This document shows, in pieces, positions 24,997 to 33,916 of a stretch of 53,812 bases of DNA. Origin of the DNA: Desulfobulbaceae bacterium (GTDB lineage Bacteria > Desulfobacterota > Desulfobulbia > Desulfobulbales > SURF-16). The notes beneath the pieces were generated by a model, which saw only the letters and a list, made by a program, of their open reading frames with translations, searched no databases and was not told where the DNA came from. A program made the translations under genes and the position numbers. Positions within the stretch are counted from its first letter, which is position 1, and every line of letters starts with the position of its first letter. The DNA is taken from contig PKTX01000010.1 in assembly GCA_002868945.1 (NCBI GenBank), positions 2,159 through 55,970 on the forward strand. Reading direction: 5' to 3'.

Positions 24997-25737
24997 ATGA
25001 ATCTGAAAGCAGTAGGTATCAAAAATATCCGTTTTCCCGTCAAGCTCAGAGTAAAGGCAGGCGGCCACCAGGAGACGGTGGCATCCATCAACCTCAGGGT
25101 CAACCTGCCCCGCCGTTTCCGGCAGAACTGTGTGCCCATCTTTCTCGGCGTTCTCAAGAAATATCAAAACGACATTTCAGTGGAAATCTTTCCGGAGCTG
25201 CTGCGCGACGTCAAGGAGGAGCTGCAGGCCGAGTCGGCCCGCCTGGAGATGACCTTTCCCTACTTCATCGAAAAAAAGGCGCCCGTGACCAAGACCCCCG
25301 GCCTTATGGAATATACCTGCCGCTTTACCGGCGCCACCGGCGGCACCTGCGACGATCTGATCATGTCAATCTGGGTGCCCACCACGACGCTCTGCCCCTG
25401 CTCAAAAGAGATCAGCGACTACGGCGCCCATAATCAGCGGGCCGAGATCAACCTCAATGTCAAGTTCAAGAACTTCATCTGGGTGGAGGACCTGATCACC
25501 ACGGTGGAGCAGAGCGCCTCCTGCGAGGTCTTCTCCCTCCTGAAACGACCGGACGAGAAATACGTCACGGAAACAGCCTATGAAAACCCGATGTTTGTCG
25601 AGGATGCGGTGCGCAAGGTGGCCGAATCCGCCAGCAGCCACCCCGATATCCTCTGGTTTTCCGCCGGCGTTGAAAGCTTCGAATCGATCCACAAACACTC
25701 GGCCTATGCCTACGTGGTCAGCGACACCATGCGGTAG
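24997..25737 (+). CDS. folE2: GTP cyclohydrolase FolE2 (type IB)
   Basis: 246 residues. The family signature CPCSKEISDYGAHNQRAE is complete, with the metal-binding Cys, and SASCEVFSLLKRPDEK and HSAYAYVV follow near the end. It makes 7,8-dihydroneopterin triphosphate for folate (or queuosine) synthesis without the strict zinc requirement of FolE1. AGAGGGAGG stands just before the ATG at 24997; the open frame reaches further upstream but would overlap the divergent S4 gene. It is a lone plus-strand gene, convergent with mgtC across nine bases. Confidence 0.94.
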   Translation: MNLKAVGIKNIRFPVKLRVKAGGHQETVASINLRVNLPRRFRQNCVPIFLGVLKKYQNDISVEIFPELLRDVKEELQAESARLEMTFPYFIEKKAPVTKTPGLMEYTCRFTGATGGTCDDLIMSIWVPTTTLCPCSKEISDYGAHNQRAEINLNVKFKNFIWVEDLITTVEQSASCEVFSLLKRPDEKYVTETAYENPMFVEDAVRKVAESASSHPDILWFSAGVESFESIHKHSAYAYVVSDTMR

Positions 25738-25746
25738 CTGACAGCC

Positions 25747-26241
25747 CTAGTGCTTCGTGCCGCTCTCCGGACCATCTTCGTCTCGACGGGCATGCGCTCC
25801 CCGCCGCAGCCGACGGAAGCTGTTCTCCAGGGTCTCGACCCCCAGCAGCACCGAGACGGAGACAATGGTCAGGGCCATGGCGCCGGCATAATATCCCAAA
25901 CCAATAGCCGCACCAATACCGGCCAGGATCCAGATAATGGCGGCCGAGGTGACACCGACCACGACATTCTCCCGGGCCATGATAACGCCGGCGCCCAAAA
26001 AGCCGATACCGGTGACCACCTGCCCCAGAACCCGGCTCGGATCCGGCGTCATATCACGGTAGGAGAGAGCCAAACTGACAAAGACCTGGGTACCGAGACA
26101 GATGAGGATACTGGTGCGGATACCTGCCGGTTTGCCGCGCAGCTGTCTTTCCAGGCCGATGATGCCGCCGCACAAGAGAGTAAGCCCCACCCGGATCCAG
26201 AAATCCAACTGGTAGGGAGAAAAAATATTTGTCACATCCAT
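25747..26241 (-). CDS. MgtC/SapB family membrane protein
   Basis: 164 residues with about four transmembrane helices: LTLLCGGIIGLERQLRGKPAGIRTS, QVVTGIGFLGAGVIM, SAAIIWILAGIGAAIGLGYY and TIVSVSVLLGVETLE. The first segment is the MgtC signature. It lacks the C-terminal ACT-like domain of full MgtC, so it is of the short SapB/YhiD type. The C-terminus is charged. Members are tied to Mg2+ limitation and inner-membrane ATP synthase control; no magnesium riboswitch is evident upstream. Confidence 0.88.
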   Translation of the reverse strand: MDVTNIFSPYQLDFWIRVGLTLLCGGIIGLERQLRGKPAGIRTSILICLGTQVFVSLALSYRDMTPDPSRVLGQVVTGIGFLGAGVIMARENVVVGVTSAAIIWILAGIGAAIGLGYYAGAMALTIVSVSVLLGVETLENSFRRLRRGAHARRDEDGPESGTKH

Positions 26242-26272
26242 GTTGTTCCTTCCCTCTGCCGGCCATCGTGTC

Positions 26273-26468
26273 TAACAGCCTGTTGAAAAACTACTGCGCT
26301 GGCTGATGCGGTGTCAAGATTCGGCTCAGGTAAGCGAGCCTGCGAGACTCCGAAATGCTCATTTACTCCATGTAAACTGCGTGTTCCGAAGGTAATACCC
26401 TTGGGTACTTTTTCGCCGTATTTTTCCTTGCCTCAGCTGCGCTCGCTACCTTTTTCAACGGGCTGCTA
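26273..26468. repeat. Family B MITE-like element, copy B3
   Basis: About 196 bp with ends TAACAGCCTGTTGAAAAA and TTTTTCAACGGGCTGCTA and the family interior (CGAGACTCCGAAATGCTCAT, CCCTTGGGTAC). TA flanks both ends. It is slightly more diverged than B1, B2 and B4. It lies just upstream of mgtC. Confidence 0.85.
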
Positions 26469-26873
26469 ATGCTCTTTTAGCCGTTTTTTTTCGTTGCTCC
26501 GAACATCAACATGCTCATATATGCTCGACATGCTGCATGCTGCGGCGTGCCCGCAGGAGGTTTTGGAGCCTGCAACACTCCGAAATGTCTAATTATTCTA
26601 GACACCTGCAGATGAATAGTGGCATGGCGAAGTTTTTTTTCCAACATGCCGGAAGTCAAAACGACTGATCATGAAAGCTTTTCTTCTCTTTCCTGACTCC
26701 TCTTATGAAACTTCAATTAGTTTCATTAACGTTCAAACCGGTCAGAGCCCGGCGGCGGCGCTGAATTCTGAATTCTTGCGGAACGACAAGTCGAAAACGG
26801 CTTTCAACTCATTTAATGTCGATCAGTTATCTCAACTCAGAAATCGGATCTAAGACCCCTTTCCGGCCAGACA
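26469..26873. other. Gene-free region with B and C repeat remnants
   Basis: No gene. It contains a fragment resembling the family B interior (CCCGCAGGAGG and CTCCGAAATGTCT near 26550-26590), a family C repeat (26624-26700), GAATTCTGAATTC at 26762-26774, and a family A-like terminus touching the nadD stop. The composition is AT-rich. Confidence 0.55.
26624..26700. repeat. Family C dispersed repeat, copy 2
   Basis: Matches 20817-20906 over most of its length with small gaps; shared words are ATGGCGAAGTT, CCAAC, GACTGAT and AAGCTTTT. Both copies lie beside family A termini. Confidence 0.5.
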
Positions 26874-26876
26874 CTA
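26860..26876. repeat. Family A-like terminus overlapping the nadD stop
   Basis: TTTCCGGCCAGACACTA resembles the family A right end followed by A. Its last three bases are the reverse complement of the nadD TAG stop. The remainder of the element is not recognisable. Confidence 0.4.
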
Positions 26877-27551
26877 TCTGGTGCAATATAAGCCGTGCTC
26901 CCTGATATAGGCAGCCACAGCGGACGGCAGCAGGCGTCTGACGTCATCGCCGGCCGCCAGGGCCCGCCGAATGGCCGAGGAGGATATCGGCACCTCCGCC
27001 ATGGTCAGCGCATGGACATAACCGCCGGCGGCCAGACGCCAGCGCCCTTCTCCCGCCGGCGTGACACCGGCCTGCACCCCGAAGACATCCTGCACAGCCC
27101 GCGCCAGGGAACCGGGTCGGGCATGGGGTCGGTTGACAATGACCAGGTCGGCAAGGCGAGGGATAGCTCGGAAACGCTTCCAACTGGCCAAGTCCACAAA
27201 GGCATCATGGCCCATGATAAAGAATAAAGAGACATCCGGACCGAAGCGCCGGTGTAACTCCTGCAAGGTATCGTAGGAGTAGGAAAGATCGGCACGCTCA
27301 CCCTCAATCTCCGAGCAACGGAAGCACGGCTCGTCTGCCAGGGCCAGCTTGAGCATGGCCAGGCGTGCCGCAAAGGGGGCCTGATTCAGTTCCTGTTTAT
27401 GGGGGGGCTTGTAAGCGGGGATGAAGAGGACTTCGTCCAGCTCCAGGCCAGCCAGAGCGGCCCGGGCCACGGCCAGGTGGCCCAGGTGGACAGGATCAAA
27501 GGTGCCACCGAGAATACCGATTTTTTTAGGCTCTGACCTGGCCATCTCCAT
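26874..27551 (-). CDS. nadD: Nicotinate-nucleotide adenylyltransferase
   Basis: 225 residues of the nucleotidyltransferase fold: [21 protein letters not shown] with the GGTFDPxHxGH signature, [10 protein letters not shown], and a C-terminal [10 protein letters not shown] motif (the ISSTxIR element). It makes deamido-NAD in NAD synthesis. The ATG at 27551 has GGAAG ten bases upstream; ATG 27545 is an alternative. Its start overlaps proA by 26 bases, which is the usual obg-proB-proA-nadD order. The TAG stop lies in a family A-like terminus. Confidence 0.94.
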   Translation of the reverse strand: MEMARSEPKKIGILGGTFDPVHLGHLAVARAALAGLELDEVLFIPAYKPPHKQELNQAPFAARLAMLKLALADEPCFRCSEIEGERADLSYSYDTLQELHRRFGPDVSLFFIMGHDAFVDLASWKRFRAIPRLADLVIVNRPHARPGSLARAVQDVFGVQAGVTPAGEGRWRLAAGGYVHALTMAEVPISSSAIRRALAAGDDVRRLLPSAVAAYIREHGLYCTR

Positions 27552-28782
27552 AGACGATAAACTTCCGTGTGGTCAGCTCCTTGAGGCCCATGGGGCCATA
27601 GGCATGGAGCTTGGTGGTGGAGATGCCGATCTCGGCGCCGAGGCCAAACTGGCCGCCGTCGGAAAAGCGGCTGGAGGCATTGATCATAACGGCCGAGGCA
27701 TCAACCTCGCGCAGAAAACGCTGGCCATGGCTGTAATTCTCCGTGACGATCACCTCGGTGTGCTGGGAACCATATTTTCGGATATGGGCCATGGCCGCAT
27801 CCAGATCATCCACCACCTTGACGGCCAGGATCAGTTCAAGGAACTCCATGGGCCAATCTGCCGAAGTGGCCGGCTTGGCCTCGGGTACCAGTTTACAGGT
27901 CTGCTCACAGCCGCGAATCTCCACACCGGCGGCCAAGAGCTCGCGGGCCGCGGCCGGCAGGAAGTCGGCCGCTATATCCTTATGGACCAGCAACGTCTCC
28001 AGGGCATTGCAGACGCCCGGCCGCTGCACCTTGCCGTTCATGACAATGTCCACCGCCATGTCGATGCGGGCACCCGCATCGACAAAGACATGGCACACCC
28101 CTTTATAATGCTTCAACACCGGAATCCGTGAATTCTCGGCCACAAAGCGGATGAGGCCCTCGCCGCCGCGCGGGATGATCAGGTCGATTTCCTCTTCCAA
28201 CTGCAGCATGAAGGTCACCGCCTCTCGGTCTGTGGTGGGGATAACCTGAATGGCGGCCGCATCCACCTGCTCGGCGGTCAGGGCATCCTGCAGGACCTTG
28301 GCCAGGGCCAGATTGGAGTGGATGGCCTCGGAGCCGCCACGCAGCAGAATGGCATTGCCGGCCTTCAGGCAGAGGGCGGCGGCATCCACCGTGACATTGG
28401 GGCGCGATTCGTAGATCATACCGATGACCCCCAGGGGGATGCGCATGCGGCCCACCGTAATACCGCTGGGTCGGCGCACCATATCGTTGATCTCCCCCAC
28501 CGGATCGGGCAGGGCAATGACCTCGCGCAGGCCGCCGATCATGGCTGCCATCACCTTGTCGGAGAGCTCCAGCCGGTCAAGCATGGCCACGGCCAGTCCC
28601 TTGGCCCGGCCTGCTTCGAGATCCTTGCTGTTTTCCGCCTGGATATAAGCCTTGTGCTCTTCAAGGGCGTCAGCCATACGGCTAAGGACGTTGTTCTTCT
28701 GTTCCGTGGAGAGAATGGACATGGCGTGCGCCGCTTTCCTGGCCTGCAGCGCCATCTCCTTAATGGTCTGTTCGATTGACAT
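27526..28782 (-). CDS. proA: Gamma-glutamyl phosphate reductase
   Basis: 418 residues of the aldehyde dehydrogenase superfamily. Visible are [32 protein letters not shown], the [11 protein letters not shown] segment, and the catalytic cysteine region [17 protein letters not shown]. It is the second step of proline synthesis. It is separated from proB by a family B insertion, yet still follows it on the same strand. Length and start are standard. Confidence 0.96.
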   Translation of the reverse strand: MSIEQTIKEMALQARKAAHAMSILSTEQKNNVLSRMADALEEHKAYIQAENSKDLEAGRAKGLAVAMLDRLELSDKVMAAMIGGLREVIALPDPVGEINDMVRRPSGITVGRMRIPLGVIGMIYESRPNVTVDAAALCLKAGNAILLRGGSEAIHSNLALAKVLQDALTAEQVDAAAIQVIPTTDREAVTFMLQLEEEIDLIIPRGGEGLIRFVAENSRIPVLKHYKGVCHVFVDAGARIDMAVDIVMNGKVQRPGVCNALETLLVHKDIAADFLPAAARELLAAGVEIRGCEQTCKLVPEAKPATSADWPMEFLELILAVKVVDDLDAAMAHIRKYGSQHTEVIVTENYSHGQRFLREVDASAVMINASSRFSDGGQFGLGAEIGISTTKLHAYGPMGLKELTTRKFIVYGDGQVRA

Positions 28783-28917
28783 AGTTTTTCGTACTTTGGT
28801 TGACGTGTTGTTTCAATGTGGGGTTGCCGACAAAGGGAAAAAGATACCATAAAGAGCGAACAGCACAAAGGCTTTTAAAGCTGCCCCGGCCCCTCCTCTG
28901 CGCACCCGTCTCTTCCC

Positions 28918-29154
28918 GGCCCGTTGAAAACTACTGCGCTCGATGGTCTCTCTTCGTTCGCTATCTACTGATGCGTCGTCATAATTCGGATTGAGCCAAA
29001 CGAGCGAGACTCCGAAATGTTCATTTACCCTAAGTAAACTGCACCCCAAGGGTACTCGGAGTGTCGCAGGCTCCCTTACCTCCTCCGGGCGCGCTTTTCT
29101 CGCCTCATTTTCCTAGTTTCAGCTGTGCTCGTTACATTTTTCAACGGGCTGTTA
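28918..29154. repeat. Family B MITE-like element, copy B4, between proB and proA
   Basis: About 237 bp, the longest copy, with an extra CGATGGTCTCTCTTCGTTCG near the left end. The left terminus is degraded (CGGCCCGTTGAAAA) while the right, TTTTTCAACGGGCTGTTA, is intact. Its last three bases supply the TAA stop of proB. It splits an otherwise tight operon, so readthrough must occur or proA needs its own promoter. Confidence 0.85.
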
Positions 29155-30312
29155 CAGCTTGACCAGGTTGTCGCGGTGAATAACCTCGCTATCACCCTGG
29201 TAGCCGAGAACAGCGGCGATCTCCGAGCTCTGCAGGCCGCGAATCTGCTCCACCTCCGCCTTTGCATAGTTGACCAGGCCGGCGGCAACGGGTTTTCCCT
29301 GCCGATCCAGACAGTGGACCGGATCACCGGCCGCAAAGTCACCCCGCACCTCCAGAATTCCGGAGGGCAGAAGGCTGGAGCCCTGGCGCCGTACGGCCCG
29401 ACACGCCCCCTCGTCAAGGACCAGAAAACCCTTGGGCCGCAGGACGTAGGCGATCCAGTGCTTGCGGGAGTGCAGCTTCTGTTGCTCCTCATGGGGCAGA
29501 AAGAAGGTGCCGACCAGCTCACCGTTAAAGAGCGCTCGGATGACGCCCTGCCGGCGGCCGGGGCCGATAAAGGAGTAGCCACCGCGGGCCGCGACCATGC
29601 GGGCGGCGAGGATCTTGCTGCGCATGCCGCCGGTACCCAGGCTGGAGCCGGAGTTGCCGGCCATCTGGACGACGTCATCGGTGATGGTGGAGACGGTATG
29701 GATCGGCTGTGCAGCCGCATCCGTGGCCGGATTGCCGGTATAGAGACTGTCCACATCGGTGAGACAGATAAAAATATCGGCATCAATGAGATTGGTGACC
29801 AGGGCGCCCAGGGTGTCATTATCACCGAACTGCAACTCCTCGGCACTCACCGTGTCATTTTCGTTGACAATGGGCAGGACCCCCCAGTCAAAGAGGGTGG
29901 ACATGGTGTTTCTGATATTGAGATAGCGGCCGCGATGGGCCAGGTCGGAATGGGTAAGGAGAATCTGGGAGACGTAGAGATTGCGCTTGGCAAAGAGCGA
30001 GTCGTAGTAATGCATGAGACCGCATTGGCCGACAGCGGCAACCGCCTGTTTCTCCTTAAGAGAGAGGATCGGTTGAATAATACAGAGCTTGCGACGCCCC
30101 ACGGCCACGGCCCCGGAGCTGACCAGGATCACCTCGCGACCGCTGTCACGCAGAAAGGCCAGCTCATCGGCCAGATTTTCCATGGTCTCGTGATGAAGAC
30201 CGACCTCGCCGGTTAAGACGGCGCTGCCCACCTTGACCACCACCCGCTTGACATCCTTGAGATGGGCCAGGCGCAGTTTGCGACCCTCGTCAGCAGTTAT
30301 TGTATCAGGCAT
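29152..30312 (-). CDS. proB: Glutamate 5-kinase with PUA domain
   Basis: 386 residues. An amino-acid kinase domain (VVVKVGSAVLTGEVGL, VSSGAVAVGRRKL, NENDTVSAEELQFGDNDTLGALV, TGGMRSKILAAR) is followed by a C-terminal PUA domain from about residue 290. It is the first, feedback-inhibited step of proline synthesis. The TAA stop is the edge of repeat B4. It follows obg with a 50-base gap. Confidence 0.96.
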   Translation of the reverse strand: MPDTITADEGRKLRLAHLKDVKRVVVKVGSAVLTGEVGLHHETMENLADELAFLRDSGREVILVSSGAVAVGRRKLCIIQPILSLKEKQAVAAVGQCGLMHYYDSLFAKRNLYVSQILLTHSDLAHRGRYLNIRNTMSTLFDWGVLPIVNENDTVSAEELQFGDNDTLGALVTNLIDADIFICLTDVDSLYTGNPATDAAAQPIHTVSTITDDVVQMAGNSGSSLGTGGMRSKILAARMVAARGGYSFIGPGRRQGVIRALFNGELVGTFFLPHEEQQKLHSRKHWIAYVLRPKGFLVLDEGACRAVRRQGSSLLPSGILEVRGDFAAGDPVHCLDRQGKPVAAGLVNYAKAEVEQIRGLQSSEIAAVLGYQGDSEVIHRDNLVKL

Positions 30313-30365
30313 ACAGTTTTATCCTCGCCAAATAAAAAAGCCGTCAACATCGGGGCCCCACCCCT

Positions 30366-31373
<1,008 letters not shown>

Positions 31374-31463
31374 TCACAAAAAAAAGAACGGGCCACAAAA
31401 GCGCCCGTAAAAAAAGAAGCGGTCGGAGAAACACTCTCTTCTCCGACCACCTGTCTGGAAAAT

Positions 31464-31724
31464 TTATTCGGCGGCAGGATAGACGCTTACCCTTTTTCGA
31501 CCACGGCCGAATTTTTCAAAGGTGACCACGCCGTCTACCTTGGCAAACAAGGTAAAATCACGTCCCAGGCCGACATTGGTGCCGGGATGAAGTTTCGTGC
31601 CCAACTGCCGAACAAGAATGTTGCCGGCCCGGACATTCTCGCCGCCGAACCGTTTGACGCCGCGGCGTTGGGAATTACTGTCGCGACCGTTCTTGGAACT
31701 ACCGCCTGCTTTCTTATGAGCCAT
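31464..31724 (-). CDS. rpmA: 50S ribosomal protein L27
   Basis: 86 residues starting [31 protein letters not shown], the classical L27 start without the cleaved N-terminal extension of Firmicutes. The ATG at 31724 is chosen over 31748 on homology. It lies 56 bases after rplU. Confidence 0.98.
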   Translation of the reverse strand: MAHKKAGGSSKNGRDSNSQRRGVKRFGGENVRAGNILVRQLGTKLHPGTNVGLGRDFTLFAKVDGVVTFEKFGRGRKRVSVYPAAE

Positions 31725-31780
31725 TGCTTTGTCCTCTAAATGGTTCAACCCGACCTCGTACAGAAGCCGGGGATGCTTAT

Positions 31781-32092
31781 TTATGCTGATATACCCTGAA
31801 TTTCGAGGGCGGTAAAAAGTTGGCGATGACCCTTTTTCAGACTGTAGCCCTTACGCCTTTTCTTTTTAAAGACAATAACCTTTTTGCCCTTGCCCTGCTC
31901 GACTATCCTGGCGGTTACTTTGGCGCCCTCGACAACAGGTTGTCCAACCTTTACAGTCTCACCGTCAGCCACCAGAAGAACATCATCAAGTTCCACGGTA
32001 TCGCCAATCTCACCGTTCAGTTTTTCAACGCGCAGACGATCACCCTCGGCAATCTGATACTGCTTACCACCGGTACGAATAATTGCGTACAT
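31781..32092 (-). CDS. rplU: 50S ribosomal protein L21
   Basis: 103 residues starting [20 protein letters not shown] and ending with the basic [16 protein letters not shown] segment typical of L21. TTGGAGGAAAGC precedes the ATG at 32092; the upstream extension is not part of the protein. It is the first gene of the rplU-rpmA-obg-proB-proA-nadD cluster, preceded by a roughly 140-base leader and a good promoter. Confidence 0.98.
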   Translation of the reverse strand: MYAIIRTGGKQYQIAEGDRLRVEKLNGEIGDTVELDDVLLVADGETVKVGQPVVEGAKVTARIVEQGKGKKVIVFKKKRRKGYSLKKGHRQLFTALEIQGISA

Positions 32093-32235
32093 GCTTTCCT
32101 CCAAAACTAAAGGCTTCCCTGCTTCAGGAAACGCCACGCAGCGGCGCAGGCCAGCCACGTTTCATTATCATTATAATTGTATTTACCAGATGGCGCCGCC
32201 GCCCGGCAGGGCCAAAGACACCAAGGTACGGAAAC
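32093..32235 (-). promoter_or_regulatory. Leader of rplU mRNA
   Basis: About 140 bases between the predicted promoter and the rplU start, containing a GC-rich stem-prone part (GCCGGGCGGCGGCGCC) and an AT-rich stretch. Ribosomal protein L21 leaders that bind their own protein are known in several bacterial groups. No family match could be tested here, so regulation is only suggested. Confidence 0.35.
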
Positions 32236-32240
32236 AGAGA

Positions 32241-32268
32241 CTAATACCACGTTTCTTATTTTTGTCAA
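32241..32268 (-). promoter_or_regulatory. Predicted sigma-70 promoter of the rplU cluster
   Basis: On the minus strand, a perfect TTGACA (32263-32268), a 16-base spacer and TATTAG (32241-32246). It is the best promoter match in the window and is placed upstream of a ribosomal protein gene. Confidence 0.65.
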
Positions 32269-32465
32269 CAATGAAAAGGCGTAAGGATAGGGCAGGTGCT
32301 GTTTTTTGTGGTCATCAAAAAAAAGATCCATTAGTATAACGTAATCCATTGAAAGATATGGCAGCGTATCATGTCTCCCTTTGGCGTATTTTGGCCACTA
32401 AACAGCCTTTGACACCACCGGGAGAAGATTCCCCTCTTTCCCCTTTACCCTCAATCCGGTCTGCT
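32269..32465. other. Intergenic region between rplU promoter and Slam-like gene
   Basis: No gene of its own. The plus-strand frame of the Slam-like protein stays open up to 32349, but the part before 32466 has no protein-like character. The promoter of the plus-strand cassette should lie here; no convincing -35/-10 pair was found. Confidence 0.4.
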
Positions 32466-33777
32466 ATGTTTCGTTACCTTATCGCCCCTACCCTCCTCAT
32501 CAGTCTCTGGACAGGAGCCGCCCTGGCCGCCCCTCAGGGCCTGGACCAAGGCAAAGCCGCCCTTGAACAGGGCCAGTACAAACAAGCCCTCAATTATCTG
32601 CTCATTGCCTTTTCCCATGAACCTGAGGACCCGCAGATAAACTTCCTGCTGGGCCGCGCCTATTTCGAGATTGGCATGCATGAGAATGCGGTGATGTCCT
32701 TTGAACGGGTACTCCTGGCCCGTCCCGATTCCACCCGGGCCAAACTGGAACTGGCCAGATCATATCTGGCCCTGGGCTCCAAAGAATTTGCCAGACAATA
32801 TTTTCAGGAGGTCCTTGCCACCAACCCGCCAGAGGCGGTATGGAATAACATTCAGCGCTTTCTCAAATCGATCAAGGATTCGGAACAGCGCCATTTCTTT
32901 ACCGGCACCCTCTCCCTGGGGCTTGACATTGACGACAATCCGCGCACAGCTCCGCTCAGCGACTCCATCTCCTTGGGCATGTTGGATTTACAGCTCAGCG
33001 GTAAGGGGGGCGGAGCCTGACGATGACCATGCCTTTGTAGTCTCGGCCACCTTCAACCACCTCTATCGCCCCGAAGAAGACGCCCCCCTCTGGAAGACCA
33101 GCCTGCTCACCTACAACTCCTTTTACAACGACGAGCATGACCTCAATGTCAACTATCATGAAATCTCCACCGGCCCGGGCATTAAGAACGACTATTTCCT
33201 CTGGCAGAACAACCTGCTGGCCACGGCCATTGATGTAGAACATGAGCGCTATCTCGACTCTTGGGGTTTTTCCTCCACCTTGACCAGCCAGCTGATAGAT
33301 CGCTTCATCCTCACCGGCAAGCTGCGTTTCGAGGACAAGGACAACAAGCGTTACGCCTTCCGCTCGGCTGAAAATTATCAGGCAACGGCCCAGGCCGCCT
33401 TTCTGCTGGATGCGGCCCGTCTGGCCTTTACCTTCGGCAAGGAGATTGAATCCGCCTCCAACAGGTTGGTGAGCTATGATCGCGTCCTCATGCAGCTGCG
33501 TTTTGACACGCCGCTGCCCTATGGCATAGCCTTGTATGCCAGTGCCACGGCCAAATTCACCACTTACAAGAAAGAAGACCCCATCTTTGCCGTCAAGCGT
33601 GACGACGATCGCCACGAGGTGGCGGTAGGGCTCTCCAAATCTTTGTGGCAGGACCAGGAACGTCACCGGAATCTCCTCCTGGCCCTCAGTCACAGATACA
33701 CTGATACCGAATCCAATATTGATCTGTATTCCTACAGAAGAAACAGCACCAACCTTACCTTGACCTATGCCTTCTAA
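32466..33777 (+). pseudogene. Slam-like outer membrane protein (TPR plus DUF560-type barrel), frameshifted
   Basis: Two frames make one protein of about 437 residues. Frame 1 (32466-33020) has a signal peptide (MFRYLIAPTLLISLWTGAALA), TPR helices (residues 25-140) and the linker ELARSYLALGSKEFARQYF then NPPEAVWNNIQRFL, characteristic of surface lipoprotein assembly modulators (Slam, DUF560). Then comes the first barrel strand LSLGLDIDDNP. It stops at TGA 33018. Frame 2, shifted by +1, continues from about 33010 to 33777 with alternating barrel strands and ends in Phe (LTLTYAF), the outer-membrane insertion signal. The break falls at a run of six G (33005-33010); one G fewer would restore the gene. 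No other defect is visible, so sequencing error or phase variation is more likely than old decay. Slam proteins move TbpB-like proteins to the cell surface, and the next gene encodes one such barrel. Confidence 0.8.
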
Positions 33778-33916
33778 AACCTGCACAAGCGGCCACACCG
33801 GCACCATTGCCCCGCTCCAGAGATCAGCGCCGATTGTTGACCCGCATCACAAGCCGGCGCCCCTTTTCGGCCATTGCCTAAACCGGATCACAAGCCTTCG
33901 GGAAAGGAGAATCCAG

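Noticed and set aside
98-29154. CRISPR array or tandem repeats
   Set aside because: The repeats are dispersed, 200 bp long and bounded by inverted termini; no regularly spaced short repeats with spacers were seen, and no cas genes.
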